Shown here piece by piece: positions 24,312 to 37,907 of a DNA stretch of 64,000 bases. The translations under genes and the position numbers were made by a program. The number at the start of each line of letters is the position of its first letter. Position 1 is the first letter of the stretch. The stretch spans positions 17,527,345 to 17,591,344 of the forward strand of contig OX467089.1 of NCBI GenBank assembly GCA_950106755.1, given 5' to 3'. Below the pieces are notes generated by a model. It ran no database searches, was not told where the DNA came from, and saw only the letters and a program-made list of their open reading frames with translations. Source of the stretch: Climacium dendroides. Lineage: Eukaryota; Streptophyta; Bryopsida; Hypnales; Climaciaceae.

Positions 24312-26356
24312 ATGATGGCAATGAGAGGGAGACCGTTGGCAATGGTGATACAAGGAATTTTGTGCATTATGTTGATGAGCTCTTTTCACAGATTATTGCT
24401 AGTGGCAAGTATTCTAAGTTGCTCATTTCTTGTGTCTATACATTTGGCGACTCCCTTTCAAATAACGGGAATGCAATTGCTGCATTTCCAGATCAGTTCA
24501 CAGATATTGCAAATTGGCCAAATGGAATTTTAGTGCCACGTTATCCCACTGGTCGTTATTGTGATGGGTGGCTTCTGCCTGACTTCATAGGTCACATGAT
24601 CGATATTTCTTTTTTGTTTTGAATCTACAGTTGGAAAATTTGAGGCATTTTAATTAAGATGTGGATTCTGATGATGTTCAAAACTTCAAATATACACCAG
24701 AAAGCATAATATTCCCGTGCTCACTATTTTTGATTGCATTTACCAATAGGATTGTCTAACAATGTTGTATTTATTTTGCTCATGGACAAGAGGTCTTAAA
24801 TTGTTGCTCAATTAGAAATTGGAGAATGAGAGTACTTAGATCTCCTGTAATGAAGCACTGAAGTTAAGAGTGTGTTATAATTGATGAAGAGTGCGTGCAA
24901 TGCTAAAATCAATCGAGAATGTCCGAGTCAATATTTTATGTCTGTTGCAGCCTTTGGTGTGGGAGCGAGGCTGAACTCTCCCATTCTTGAAAGCATCACA
25001 GGAAATTTCACATACAAAGCCAACTTTGCTATGGTCAGGGTGACAACATAAAATAACTCCATGTGGACGCACAATTCTGGTTTCAACAACCCGTTTTCCT
25101 TGAACATCTAAGTTTCCTAGCTATTACACTACAAAGTTTGACTGCAATTTGCCACTGAACAAAATTATATGTCATCTTCCTACTTCCAATTAGATTCATC
25201 AAATTCCTCTAAGAGGAATAGAATGGCAAATCAATTCTACCTATATTTGGTGCTAATTTTGAATTTATCATTGCAGTTAACTAGAAGTTGCCAACAGAAG
25301 AGTCCCTCAATTTGTCCCTATATATAGTGAATGCCAAATTTCAAGACTACATCTTTTGTTTAAGCAACTGAACTCTAACTCCCTTGGAAGCACACAATCG
25401 AGCACTCAAAATTGTGCCTTCTGTCATGGGCTCAATCATCAAAGTTGTACAAGTTTGAATGTTTGCTTCTTTGCTTGCCGTTGTTTGTATGCATATTTTC
25501 TAATAATGATCTATCAGAATTGTGCCACATGCTTGTCTATAATCACCTGATTTATATACCTTGCAGAGCATTTATGAATTTGGTATGAAGCATATTTTAA
25601 TCGTAAACCTCCCACCTCTTGGATGTTTGCCCGCTCTACTAACAGCATACTACTAGAATTCAGCAAGCAACTATGACGGTTACAATTGCATGAAGAATAT
25701 CAACAAAATAAGCAAGTATCATAACACACTACTTGAAGACAATATGGATGACCTGTGTAACACAATGAGAAATGCGAAATTATACTTCATAGACATTAAT
25801 TGGATGTATAGAGAGGTGATGAAGATGTTATCTGACTACAGTATTCATTTCACTTTCGGACCTCTAAGAAATATCCGTCAAGTTTTATCATGAACTTGAC
25901 GGATATTTCTTGCATTCAACTAAGGTCCCTTCAACTTCGGCAGTCATCCCTTAATCCTCATTGTCCTTTCGCTTCAAACTAGTTTTTTTTTGGATAGAAT
26001 TGTAACTCATTCTACAAAATTATATTCAGGAATCGCAAACCCTTTAAGAGCATGTTGTGGATTTGGCGATATTTACAATTACAACAACTAGACAATCTGC
26101 GAGCACGTCAAAGCCTACAACGGTATTACAATTAACTTTAGAAGATCCTGCCTTTTCCCCCACAATGTTTGCAAGATGGGATGGTATCCATCCTTCAGCA
26201 CAAATGAACTTGGCTGCAGCGACAACATTATTTTCAAGAAAGCACATCAAACCGAAGGACGGCTTCCATTCCACGCTTAACAAAAGCAACTGGTATAATT
26301 TCTCAAAATTGATGCACTCTGTAATAATCATCATTAGTGTGTTTCTTAGCTATTAA
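24312..26356 (+). pseudogene. GDSL esterase/lipase pseudogene
   Basis: Remains of a secreted plant GDSL-family hydrolase. The recognisable blocks stand in the right order. First comes a signal-peptide-like stretch from ATG 24312. Next is FGDSLSNNGN near 24443, holding the nucleophile serine motif, followed by PTGRYCDGWLLPDFI. A donor at 24591 joins an acceptor at about 24947, leading to a block containing YKANFAMV and NNSMWTHNSGFNNPFSLNI. Then come ISKYHNTLLEDNMDDL and AKLYFIDI near 25710-25800, PLRACCGFGDIYNYNN at 26041, and WDGIHPSAQMN at 26177, holding the Asp-x-x-His motif. Lesions: a frame change between signal peptide and GDS block; four in-frame stops at 25049, 25109, 25118 and 25139; a stop at 26089; and a frame change before WDGIH. 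A working enzyme is not encoded. Confidence 0.85.
25866..25911. repeat. Hairpin with 19-bp perfect arms inside the GDSL pseudogene
   Basis: AAGAAATATCCGTCAAGTT at 25866-25884 pairs perfectly with 25893-25911 around an 8-base loop. Just outside, GGACCT and AGGTCC form a second short inverted pair. A transcript of the pseudogene would fold here. Confidence 0.65.
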
Positions 26357-27104
26357 TTGTAGAGGACATCTCAATTGTTTTACTCAATTTGTGAGAGCTG
26401 ATAAAACAAAGTCGGGTTGCAAGAATTTAACCAACTGGTGGCTATAATGTGGGAGCTACATTCAACCAAAGATTGATTCCATTTCATTTGTCACTACTTG
26501 AATTGATGAGCTTGTAACCAATTATACATGTAGCGTAATTAGATAATACCACTAGAATCATAAAATGATGAGATGCAAAATGCTTTAGACATTGATATAT
26601 AGAGTGACCTCACATTTGATCTACTTAAAGAAAAAGTGATCTCACTTCACATTTTAGTTCTGTAGATTTAGTGGGACTCAGACTACGCTAGCAATTGTAT
26701 AATGTGACAAATTCATCTTGATGATTGACTCTTAACTCTTGAAATTCAATTGGAGTATATTGAATCAATTGTAACTGCCTCCATGGATTTTAACTCCTCG
26801 TTACTATGTAGACAACTTCAGGGAAAAGAAGCATTAGGAGTGAGAGGACAATCAAGAGTATACATTCTCTCTTTGAGATTGTTTTGGTGGAAAAACTTTT
26901 GTGTGACCACAGAAGGTTGACGGTCACAAAGGGATTCCAAGCACAATTAGCTTCAACTACCAAGTACTACTTCTGTTGCTTGCTACAATTAAAGTTTTTT
27001 ACTTGAATCAATCATTAGTGAATATGAAAGGTCTTCAGGTTTCAATGGAAATAGTAATAATTAGTGATCTCCATCTGGAAAGACCATATATTCCACTTGT
27101 GACT
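26357..27104. other. Convergent intergenic space
   Basis: Lies between the GDSL pseudogene (+) and the end of the NT-C2 gene (-). No exon recognised. It should hold the NT-C2 3' UTR. Confidence 0.5.
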
Positions 27105-30100
27105 TTAAGGACCCCAAACCTCCTTCAAAAGTTGATAGCGAGCAATGTACTCTCGAGACTCATCTATAGACTGCATCTCTGCAATGTCCATTGTGTCAAG
27201 AAAATTTGAGTTCCGTGTGTTGGGACTCTCTTTAAGCCACGCAAGAGGGGTTTGAAAATGGTTGAGTTCATCGTCGCTTCCATAGCCCTTGCGGAGAAGC
27301 GACGAGGATATTTTGCCCCACTCGTTTGTCCCCGGGGGTTCGCCAATCCATAGCTTGACAAATGCTGAGGAGGGCGGAATGTAGATGCAAATTGGCACTG
27401 GAGCTACGTTGATATCCTCAATATCACCCTCGCCTCCTAACATTTGCCTCTCCAGAGATACCTGCAACACACCATGTGTTTGTGTTCAGTCGAAAAGGCA
27501 TGAGGTAAGTATACTTGATAGGGGACCTATTTGTAAGGATTTTTGCCTTAATAGAGCTTCTAAACATGAGAATTGAAGGTTCAATTTGACTTCACCTTCG
27601 ATCAACAATTTGAGATTTCTTAGTTTATTTTTATGGTGACTAAGAAAACTTATGCTAAGAAAATCTTACAAAATATTCACAAGAATTGGGATTAGCCAAA
27701 TTGCATTGTTTGCAAAAAAATATTTAATTTGGCAAATGATTGTAAGTTTGCAACAATAGATACAAATGAAAAGCTCTCATAGATTGTAGGGACACAATGC
27801 TAAGTTGTTTCATTGCATTCAAAATTTCTACATAGTACATTATTTTTTGGATTAGAGGAACCATATTGAGTAGCCAAGGGGGTTCATTGTATCTTTTTTC
27901 CAACAATCCAGTATAAGTGGCATAGTTGCCTTAAAACTCAACTTGGAATTGTCGAGTGATTTTCGTAAACTTATGTCAAGAGTGAGATTATTTTATGGCA
28001 AAATCAAACTTGGTGCTAGGGACATACCTCAGTATTAATAGCAGCCAAAAGTGAAGGAGATATAGGGTCTGGAGCAAATTCGTCATTAACAAAATTGCAT
28101 AATATTCGACGGATTAGAGGTAGTTTCAATTGTGGGCAAACCTGCTCAATCATTCATAGATACATCCATAATTTCAATTTAAATGGGATCACTCTTATCA
28201 TTCTTACAACATTCATATTGTTTTTAGAATATTTGTTAAACCTCTCTCTAATATGTCTTCACCAATTTAAGGATGAAAAGAATTTGTGCACAAGGTCAAA
28301 AGCCCAAGTCTCAATGATCTTACTTTGGTGAGGCCAAGACATGAAGTGATTTTTCCTATGTAAAGAAGTGAAGAAATTGTCCCACATGAACATTCAATGC
28401 TTTGATTTATATTGTTGTCAATAGCATGTGGTGTCTTTTGTCTCAAATTATATTTTATTACTAATGTGAATGAAGTTATATCTACAAACAACACTTCAAA
28501 TATACTAGGACACTTTCTGGAGTTTTTTATATTTGCAATTTTTATTTACAAAATCTTTAAAATTCATGAGAGTAGAAGCATGAAACACCTAAGGATTTTA
28601 TAGACCATGTGGGAAAAGGCAATGGAGGTGGTATACCTCTTTCCGCACTGACTTATCCATGAGCATATCCTTAGGTAGCATCAAGAGGTCTCCCGTTGCT
28701 CTGAGGAGAACAAAATAAGGACTAGCTTTCTCAGCTTCTTTTCTAGCTGCCTGGAATGATGTTTGTCTTTTAGATATCAAAATTATCTTTGTAGTATTTT
28801 AAATTCAACAAAAATTCTTTATTACAAATGTTGCAATGGTTGTACTACAATTAAATCTCTAACCATAAACTTGTTTTTTTTTGTAAATTCACTTATTGGA
28901 AAATTACTAACATCTCTTCGCATGGCCATGTCAATCATATCTTTAGGGAGCATGAGAAGCTCGCTTGTCGCTTTGAGAAGACTAAACTTCCTTTGTCTTT
29001 GAAGTTCTTCCATGCTATCTGAAGCTTCTTTATTGTTGGTGGGTTCAAAGTCCTTTACACTAAGTAACGCAGATAACCATGTCGACCATGTTACCACCTA
29101 CAAAGAAAGTATATTTAATTTTGTTTTCCAAATATTCAACCAAATGTTGAGTTCTCAAATTCAAATAGGTGATTACATCCAATTCAAACAATTTAAATAT
29201 TAAGAAGAGTTTATATTACAATATTAGAATAGTCAATTCATTATTTTCATAAACAATTACAAGGAGATTCTCAAACAACGGGACTTTAATGCAACTAAGT
29301 GTACATTGTATGCAAAAGCCATAAGATTCTAATTTTTTTAATAGATGAACTAAAAATAAATGGATATGAGTTTTAATACTAGAATTGTGTATATTCTCAA
29401 ATTCAATATAAACTCATCATTAAAGATTGTCTTGGTGTTCATTTAAGGATATTGTTAGAGTATTAATTAGTTGAATTTGCCTTAAGGATTATCAAAGGTC
29501 TTTGGGCATTTTATCAGGTGATAAAATCATTTTTTTCTAAACAAAACCAAATGTTGCTAAATTGTATTAGAGTTTTGCTTCAATTTGTGAATATTTTGGA
29601 TTATTTTGGAATTGGATGCAACAAATAACTATGCTTACCTTGAAGGGAATGATTCTATGACTTATTGCACAAGCATCCACTTTATCAGTACCATGTGTCT
29701 ATCAAACCTTTACCTATTAAACATAGGAAGATACAATCTTGATAGAGCTCATTTCAATCCAAATGGCTTTGAATTTCATTAGATAAGAAAAAGACATGTC
29801 ATTTTTCATAATGAGGGACTACATCACTAGTTTTTTTAGTGTCTATTTAAGACATTAATCTAATTGAACAAGATTAAACATTGAGGTTATGTCTAGATAT
29901 AGATTGTATAAAGTCATGTTAAAAAAATATCTTTTGCTTTTCATGGCTTGGTATGTAAATTCTCACGATGTTCATTTTGCCCTAATCTATAACCTCCATG
30001 AAAGTTAACCCATTTCTATACAAATGACAAACACTCTATTGATAAAAAAAGCACACTATTTCTATAGTTTAGCATTGTCTTGTCCTTCATTCTGGCCCCT

Positions 30101-33100
30101 TAATTTAGCATAATTCAACACAATCCAAACATTGAGATTATATTTGGTAAAGTAAAAGTTCATTACTGCATTCTTCAGTTGAGAGCCTGCTCCAAATGTC
30201 AAGGCCCCTACAGGAATGGGAAGGACCGAGAGATCAGTGATAGGATCCGCTAGAGGGTCTGTAGGGGAATCTTCTTCAGGATTTCGTAAAATCCCATTGA
30301 ACATGGCAACGTCTAGTCTATCCACGCACTCTGCAATTACCTACAATACAACCTAGTGATTCATTAGTAACGTCAATTTTGTTAAACTAGCAATATTCCA
30401 TGACTTTGGTATAGTTCAAGGTGCATAGTTTGAATCCAATATCTATTTTGTCCTAGTTTGTGGCTTGAAATTAGACCTTTGTGAAGATATATGTCACGAT
30501 TTTTGGCACATAGAATACCACAAAATTGATATTTAGTACATATGAGAGATTTGGATCCTTTGACTTTCTTATTAAAACAAGTTCATGTGAGTAGTTGTTC
30601 TACGTTGTACATAAAACAAATTTATACAATAATTGTTTGCAAGTTGTGCTCATGTCCTTGCGTAATGGAACATCATGGTAAAGTATTTTTCTATACCAAT
30701 TAGAGTTGTAGAGATTTCAATTGTTAAGCTAAGACAAGTAATCCAAAATTCAAAACTAGAAACATTGAATATAATCCTCTTATGAATCCAAAAGAAGGTA
30801 TTTTTCTTCAAACAAACAAGGAAGAAATTAAGGTGTTCACAAATGCTATCGACTATATAATGCTCAAAAGTGAGGATGCTCTAGAGCAATATGGGACATA
30901 ATGTCAAGGCTAATAGTTCATTACAAACGTTCATATTTGTATTTCTTGCAAATCTAAGGATATAAAAAGAAGATTTGCATTATGAATTATAACAATTTTT
31001 TGACTATCCAATGGAATGGTGACAAATCTACCTTGCAAATTGGACTTGGCATTGCATGACTATATTATGGTGTATTTCATTTAAGATCTTTGATTGAAGT
31101 TCCAATTAGTGACAATTATGTCTAATAATGTGAAAATAGAGCATCATAATGGATATAACATCCTTATTACTTTCATGACTTACAAAATTATTTCTTTTAG
31201 CATATTCATCTTGTTACCAAATATAGTCTTCTTTTTTCAAAACACTTAGATTTTAGTATCTTATTAATTCAATATAAATATTATTAAACCAAGAATGATG
31301 GAGATTGCTATGCTTAGTAAGAGTACCTGTCTACTCAATACAGGTAAGCATCCGCACTCAGCCTCATGGCCTTGAAGTGGACACAAACGTTTCAATGCAT
31401 CAGTGAAGGCATTCTTCCAAATCTCAATGGAGATGGTGCCTTGGCGAGCGTCACCCAATTGAGATATATTTCCATCTTGCCGCTCTTTTGTAAAAAACTC
31501 TTTTACATCACCAGCAAATTTGTTCAACTCACCTAAGCCTCCTTTCACCTTCATGGCAAACCTATTTAGCTCCTCAAACACATTGATGAACGTGGCACCT
31601 AGAGCATTGGGATGTAGTCTTGCAGTGGTGTCACTACTGCCAACTTGCATGGGGGGGGCCATTGCCTATGCCATACATGTTATTAAATATCTCAATACCT
31701 CTCCAAGTAAATGGAATTCAATAGTGGTGTCCATTAAATATTCAATGAGTTTCATGCAAAGTATTCTACCAACCACATACTTCATGCAAACTTTGGTGTA
31801 GAGTTTTGAATCTAATATTGTCTCGGTACTCAATTTGCACTACTTAATGGACATCTCTAATGTCCTCCATAAACCTTAAAATTACTCAACCATATACCTA
31901 GGGTGTCTTTTGGAGTCATTAAGTTTGGGAGATAATTTTATTGACTTGTGATGTAATACATTACCATGCAACCAGATGTCCTTTTTATACTTCTTCTAAC
32001 TTAGTCTAATATTTTATAATCTACAAAAGCTATAAACCAAGAGAGATATCTTAATCTTGAGAGGAATAAATAAATCCCATTATGATTAGAAGCCAAAATG
32101 ATTCTACTACTTTTTGAATTGTAGTAGGTTTATTTTTATCTTAGTGTGAATGCACTATAGATGCTATTGCTTTGTACATTATAGAAGGTTTTTGAATGTA
32201 CCTTAGAGGCTATTACTTAGTACCTTGTATAAGTGTCTTCGAATGATCATTTGAACACTACTAAAGTATGGATGGTTTGATACTAATTTAGATAGTCCTA
32301 TGAACATTGGCCAAGAAGGGAGTGAATTTTTTCCTCCATGATTGTAGATAAAAAAAATATGGACCCTATTTTGGACTTACATTTTGTCTTTTAACACCTC
32401 TACTATTTCATCTAGGGTCTTTGATTCTAAATATGAATTCAAAATTTCCAAATTTTATCATCTATGGTAAATAATTTGTTCTTACATTGTCCCCCAAGTA
32501 AAAATTTGAAGCTCCATATTTTTGTATTCAAAAGTAGGCTCGTAGGACTACTACCAGTATAAAAAATTTGAATTTAGTGACCACACTTTGTGTCTTCACA
32601 AATAGAAGTCAGTGTAGTAGTCTCAAGGAATATCCTCACAATAGAATGTATTTAAGTTTGTTGCATCAGCAACAAAGTGACTCAACTAAAGCTATGAAAG
32701 AACTGTGAAGATTGAGAAAGAGAAGAACATGAAGCGACATCCGGTTTGCTCACTTCAATGGAGTCAAGCTAGTGAATTAATTACCTGCCACCATACACAT
32801 TCGAGTATTCTTCCATGTATCCATGTCTCTACTTTCAAAAGAGTCACAACGTAAGTATTACAATCCTCCCAATCATTGTTGAAGCTCTTAAAGCTTAAAA
32901 TTTCATTGGTACTTCTTTGTCTATTGTTTCTTTTTTGAAGCTCTTGAGATCGCTTTGCACGTTCAGCAAAGCTATTACTGTTATTGTCACTACTGTTGCT
33001 CATTATGGCATCGTTAACGTCAGGTGCAGGTTCTACATTGCAAGCTTGCATAATTGATTCTCTAAGGACGACAATATTCGACCACCAATATGTCAACCTA

Positions 33101-35716
33101 CAATTCACAGCAACAACTATATCTTCAATTCTTCACTGTCATTAAAAAATAGAATATTTTTGTTTTTACAAATTTTCAATTGAGCTTATGATTGTCTTGC
33201 ACTACATTTATTTAACTCTATTTTCAAAGACTATTATTTTGAAGATTTGAGGGCAAATGCAAAATTTAAAATATGATTAGAAAATGTTCAAATTATTGCT
33301 AAATTAGGAAGTAGAGAAAATTTTGTTTTCTTGTACTCATGTATAGTATTATTGAGAACAAATGTCTAGCGATTAAGCTTTAACTTCTATCATCTGAAGA
33401 CATTGTAGGAGTGATTGATATTTGATAATTTGAATTTCTACCTTGGAACATCATTCCCACAAGCTCGGACTACCACAACAAGGCCCTGAATGGAGTTTCT
33501 GGCACAACTTGCACGTCTTTCTAGGCTCCAATGTTTGAACGCATAGACATAGAGGCGTGCAAGGCGGCGAGCAGGAGTGTGCACTTTATGAGCAGAGCTT
33601 GTATGCTCAGCAATGATAGAGTATAGGGCAACTTCAATGGCGGCGGTATCTCTTAATTCATCTTCACGTTTCAACATCTTTTCTTTTAGACGATGAGCTA
33701 TTTCCTTTCCTTTCTCTTGATATGCAATTGTCTTTGCTTCAGCAGATGCAACTTTAGACCTCAATTCCTCTATGGCTCTTTTCTCAACCATGGCCATTTT
33801 AGCCCTTGCATCTCCAAGCACACTTCTATTTTGATCATCTACATCTGACCCTTGCTTTTCCAAATTGGCCTTTGCAACAATGGGCAGTTGTTGAAGTGAA
33901 GAACTTATTGGTACTATAGAGTTTTTACTATCAAGAGGTGAGGAACTTCTTTGTGGAGGCAACTCTAAATTATGGCTCTTAGATGGTTGATCATCCTTAG
34001 ACACCTTCTTTGCTACATAAGCGGTAGCAGCTACGACTACTGGTGATACACCTAATTCTGCAGAGATTTTGGTTGTTGTGTTAATCACAGATTTTCCAAA
34101 GGCCTCAACATTTTTTCCAGCTGATGCTACTATATCAGTCGTCTTGACTCCAAATGATATTGGCATTGCTTCAGAATTCTTCCCTATAGGAGTATTTCTC
34201 ACTACTTCAAGGTTTTTCCCTATAGATGAATTTCTTTCTGCTTCAAGGTTCTTCCCTACAAAAGTATTTCTCACTTCTTCAAGGTTCTTTTTTGTAGGAG
34301 TATTTTGTATTGCATCAATGTTCTTTTCAACTGATGTCCTTACTTCTTCCACATTTTTCTTAGCTGCTTCAATTGTTTTTGCTAATGCTACTGCAGTTTT
34401 TTTTGGAGGTTCTGGTAGACCTAGCAATTTTTCCCGCATTTCTTCTTCAGACAATTTTGGTATCTCCATCTTGCTCTTCGATGTTTCCCAAGTAATCTAG
34501 AATCAAAAAATTGTCCCTTTAAAAATAAGAATGTAGCCAAAGATTCTTTGTTGACTATTCTATATAATCTAAGAAACATTCCAAACTTCCATGGCATTGC
34601 AATAGAAATCTCGAACTTTTTCATTGATTCCTATGAGAATCATTCAGGGAATCATTGATTATTTCATTTTGCATTTTTCTACTAGAATCCATTTTTTATT
34701 TTGTAATTTTTGATGACAAGTAGATATAAAAGAAGTGTTTTATCATGCTTAATTATAAAAAATAAAATATTTTATCAATTAATTATATACATATGGAAGG
34801 ATGTTATCACTCTACATTTGGCACAAATAAGAAATATGTAATCAATTGATAATGTTCTTATATTGAAGTCAGAGATTACCTTTGTAAGAGAGGAACTACC
34901 AGAAGTTTGACCATAAGATGATCTTACAGGAGGTGACACAGACCTAGATCGAGCTATGACAAGATTTGAAGACATCAATTTGGATGAATTTGTGGAAGTT
35001 TGATTTGTAGAAAGTAGCTTTTGTCGATCAATAGTTGTTTTTGTTCCAGCATTCTTTGATTCGTCATCTGAGGATCGAGGAGAGTCTTCATCATCGGTGA
35101 ATGAGTCAATTGATTCATATTCATCATTTGAATCATCACTTTCAGGCAAAAAGTAGCTTGTTCTATGAGGGACTCTAGTAATTGATGATCTACCACTAGA
35201 TGAAGGTCTTCTAGAAAATATTGAAGGAGAAGCGGGAAGTCTTCCACTAGAAGAAACCCTTAAGGACAATGTAGGATCTCCTTCAACATGAGTTCCTGAA
35301 AGTCCAATGGTCAATGGGATGCTAGTGCTTTGTGGTCCAATTGCATTTCCAAACTGAGATAGGTCAAGCTCTCCAACGGCAAGTTGTCTAGATATCTTTA
35401 CCACTTTTGCACTCTCGTCCTCAAGTAACGCAAAAGTCACACTTTTCTTCAAAAACTCATTAGATTTCCTCTCAAACAAAGTAGCAGGAAGCATAAAACT
35501 CTCGTTGAAAACAATTCTACCACCATCTAAACCTCCAACATAAGGCATTACACTCTTTGTGGTACCAGAGCGACTTCTTCCTCGACGCCAAGCCAACAAT
35601 AAGGGAATGGGTGCGCCATCACTTTGCGCTTGAGCTAAAGTCCAAGGCTTTATATCCTCAACAAAGATATCGAACTCAAACTTCACAGGTGAGCCCTTCT
35701 GACCTTTGAAAAACAT
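27105..35716 (-). CDS. NT-C2 (EEIG1/EHBP1 N-terminal) domain protein, plant type
   Basis: A plant protein with an N-terminal C2-like NT-C2 domain, predicted to bind membranes or membrane-associated cytoskeleton. The closest family I recognise is the Arabidopsis group around At3g01810 and At2g42320, whose cellular role is not well defined. Nine exons: 35716-34880, 34496-33442, 33097-32785, 31665-31327, 30340-30167, 29097-28912, 28750-28637, 28141-28028, 27461-27105. They join in frame to 1162 residues. NT-C2 spans roughly residues 8-165 (FDIFVEDIKPW; GRIVFNESFMLP). A serine-rich linker and a 12-residue repeat follow. Then come the conserved C-terminal blocks ARRLARLYVYAFKHWS, WIHGRILECVWWQ, ECGCLPVLSRQ, DRLDVAMFNGIL, LLMLPKDM, LPLIRRILCNF and a terminal YQLLKEVW. 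The LLMLPKDM block occurs twice, in exons 6 and 7. The ATG at 35716 directly precedes the NT-C2 domain. Confidence 0.92.
28637..29097 (-). repeat. Duplicated exon segment in the NT-C2 gene
   Basis: Exon 6 (29097-28912) ends with LLKATSELLMLPKDMIDMAMRRD. Exon 7 (28750-28637, 38 codons, phase 0 at both ends) reads LLRATGDLLMLPKDMLMDKSVRKE. The relatives I remember have one copy, ending RKEV as exon 7 does. Exon 7 can be included or skipped without changing frame. Confidence 0.75.
30845..31060. repeat. Dispersed repeat, copy 1, in an NT-C2 intron
   Basis: This stretch matches 48247-48440 in the same orientation. Shared parts include GACTATCCAATGGAATGGTG followed by ACAAATCT(A/G)CCTT. It lies in the intron between NT-C2 exons 4 and 5. 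Family unknown. Confidence 0.65.
34164..34358 (-). repeat. Coding minisatellite: 12-residue repeat KNLExxRNTxxG
   Basis: Within NT-C2 exon 2, about five consecutive units start with KN (KNVEEVRTSVE, KNIDAIQNTPTK, KNLEEVRNTFVG, KNLEAERNSSIG, KNLEVVRNTPIG), followed by a partial KNSEAM. The unit is 36 bp. The repeat is charged and probably disordered or helical. Confidence 0.8.
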
Positions 35717-37907
35717 GTCTCTATAGACAATATTTAGAGCATGCTCATTCTCAATCCATGATAAACAAAATCATGCATGACATGCATGTTTATAAAGTTA
35801 CCACCTATCTTTTGAAGACTCCTTAATTCATCAATATCAAGCCTTGTGAAGAAATCTCTAATTGCAAAATTCGTTGTGCACTATACATGCTTCATCTATC
35901 TAAAGGCACGTATTATCTATCAAGCAATTATTTTGTCTTTTGAATTGGTTTTGTTTCCACTCTATGAGAGGATTTCTTTTAGAGATGTAATCCTCATGTG
36001 TCCCATGGTCCCATTGTTCCAATTCCATAATCAAACATCTCACCTCCACAATGCAAATTTGTCAAGGTAATTCTATTGTTGAATTGCTTTGACATTACTG
36101 GCATTCATTTTTAGTGATGTAATGATACTAATTTCTATTAGTAATTTTCAATGATATTAACTTCTTCCCTAATGTGCATGAATTGAATTGTGCCAAATGA
36201 TAATTTTAGATCTTCCAGCAAGACTAGACATGGAACTTGATATTGTCATCAAACGAAACCCCACTCATAGGAGCTGAAGCGTTTCAACTCCACATTCAAC
36301 ATGATGGTATCTTTAGTGAACTTTCCAAAACAACAATATTGAACATTGCTACATAGAGCAAAAATAACTTGTGATTTGCATATCAAGCTATTGAGAAAAA
36401 CTAATTCATGTGAACAACCTATTAAATGAAAACTCATCACTTTGAAAGGTTTTAATCATTTCACATCAAAGGATTTATTTGAGTGGCAATTGGTTGCAAT
36501 TCTTGGCATCAATGAGAAAAACATAAGACCTCTTTAATGTCACATCACATCTTTTGTTCTTTCACCAAACCTTAGAAACATGTTATTTAAGTTCAAAAAG
36601 AAAAGAATTGAACTAGTGTAAAATCAACAATGATAAAAGTGGGTGAAAAAAAGAGAATTGACTTTGGAAAGATTGTGAAAGGAAAATCATGTGCCAAATC
36701 ATAACAACAATAGTCTTATGTTATTATAAATAACCATGACAATTGAACCTTATTCAATCCTATTCACTCTAATCTAAAATTAAAAACAATATATACCTAA
36801 TGCAACCCAATTTTGTATGAAATAACATACCTCTCTTTTATCCAATGAATAACTAACATATGTACAAATATAGATTTCATTGATGCTATTGAGGCTGTGG
36901 TATAATTTTAAGGTTACTTCCTGCAATCCAATGTACTATACCCAACTATCAGGATCAACATTTTGTACGACATATACAAATCAAATTCAATAGATGCTTA
37001 AATAGAAATATTCCCTCAGAACCCTTAACTAATTTCTAGCAACCATTACAGGCCCAATACTTCTTTAACCTTGTAAAGACAAGAAATACTAAAAAGAAAC
37101 TCTTGAAGCAAAGAATGCACCAATTCATCCAAAAATGTGATTGTTTTTGTTACAATTCAATGGTGAAAGGGCAGCATCCTCTCACTGAAACACTTTATTC
37201 CCCATGTTAGCGTGCATTTGGGGCTCACAAAGAGTTCTACAAATTAATGTTAACATCAATGCAACATGAACGTGGAAATATGCGTGTTGAATATGAAAAC
37301 ACCTGCAAATGCAAAGTCGAGAAGGCATTTAAAGCATGGGCAGGATTCTCCGTATCCTAATGATAACGACATTCATTAGAATGTGACATTGCGTCTTTCC
37401 CGAACACTGACAACAGTTTTCGGAGAATAATTCTCCCTTTGCCATGACAACGATTCTTGGCTTCAGGCACTCTAGACTCACTTATTCCACTTTGCTAGAC
37501 ATGTCAGGTCTCTTTTTTCTATACCAATTCAGATCGTAAAACATTCCAACTCGTACCTGAAAAAAAAAAATGCGGCAGCAAAATCACAATATGACCCTCT
37601 TTGGTCTATACTCGTTGTTAACCTTTCATTATCCAGCCGCTTCCAATACTATAGTCATAGAAGACCCAGTGCCTACTCGGACAATGCAGAGAGTCAGACT
37701 ACACCTTCACTTTAAAGACAAAGATATACACCCCACACTTGAAGACAATTGATATGACATAAACTAAAGAACTCCTTCACGGTACCTGGCTCGATACACT
37801 CGCTAGTTCCAAAAAAATAAATAATTCATATACGAGAACAGTATTCCAGAGTACACTTCGCAAAAAGAAGAAACATGTTCGAAAGAAAGAAAGGTTTGAT
37901 TACAACG
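35717..37907. other. NT-C2 upstream and eS12 downstream flank
   Basis: No exon recognised. It contains the NT-C2 promoter and leader on its left side. Small open frames are random. Confidence 0.5.

Noticed and set aside
25049..25141. RNA editing as an explanation for the in-frame stops of the GDSL gene
   Set aside because: U-to-C editing that removes stops is known in organelles of some seed-free plants, not for nuclear genes. Additional frame changes show plain decay.
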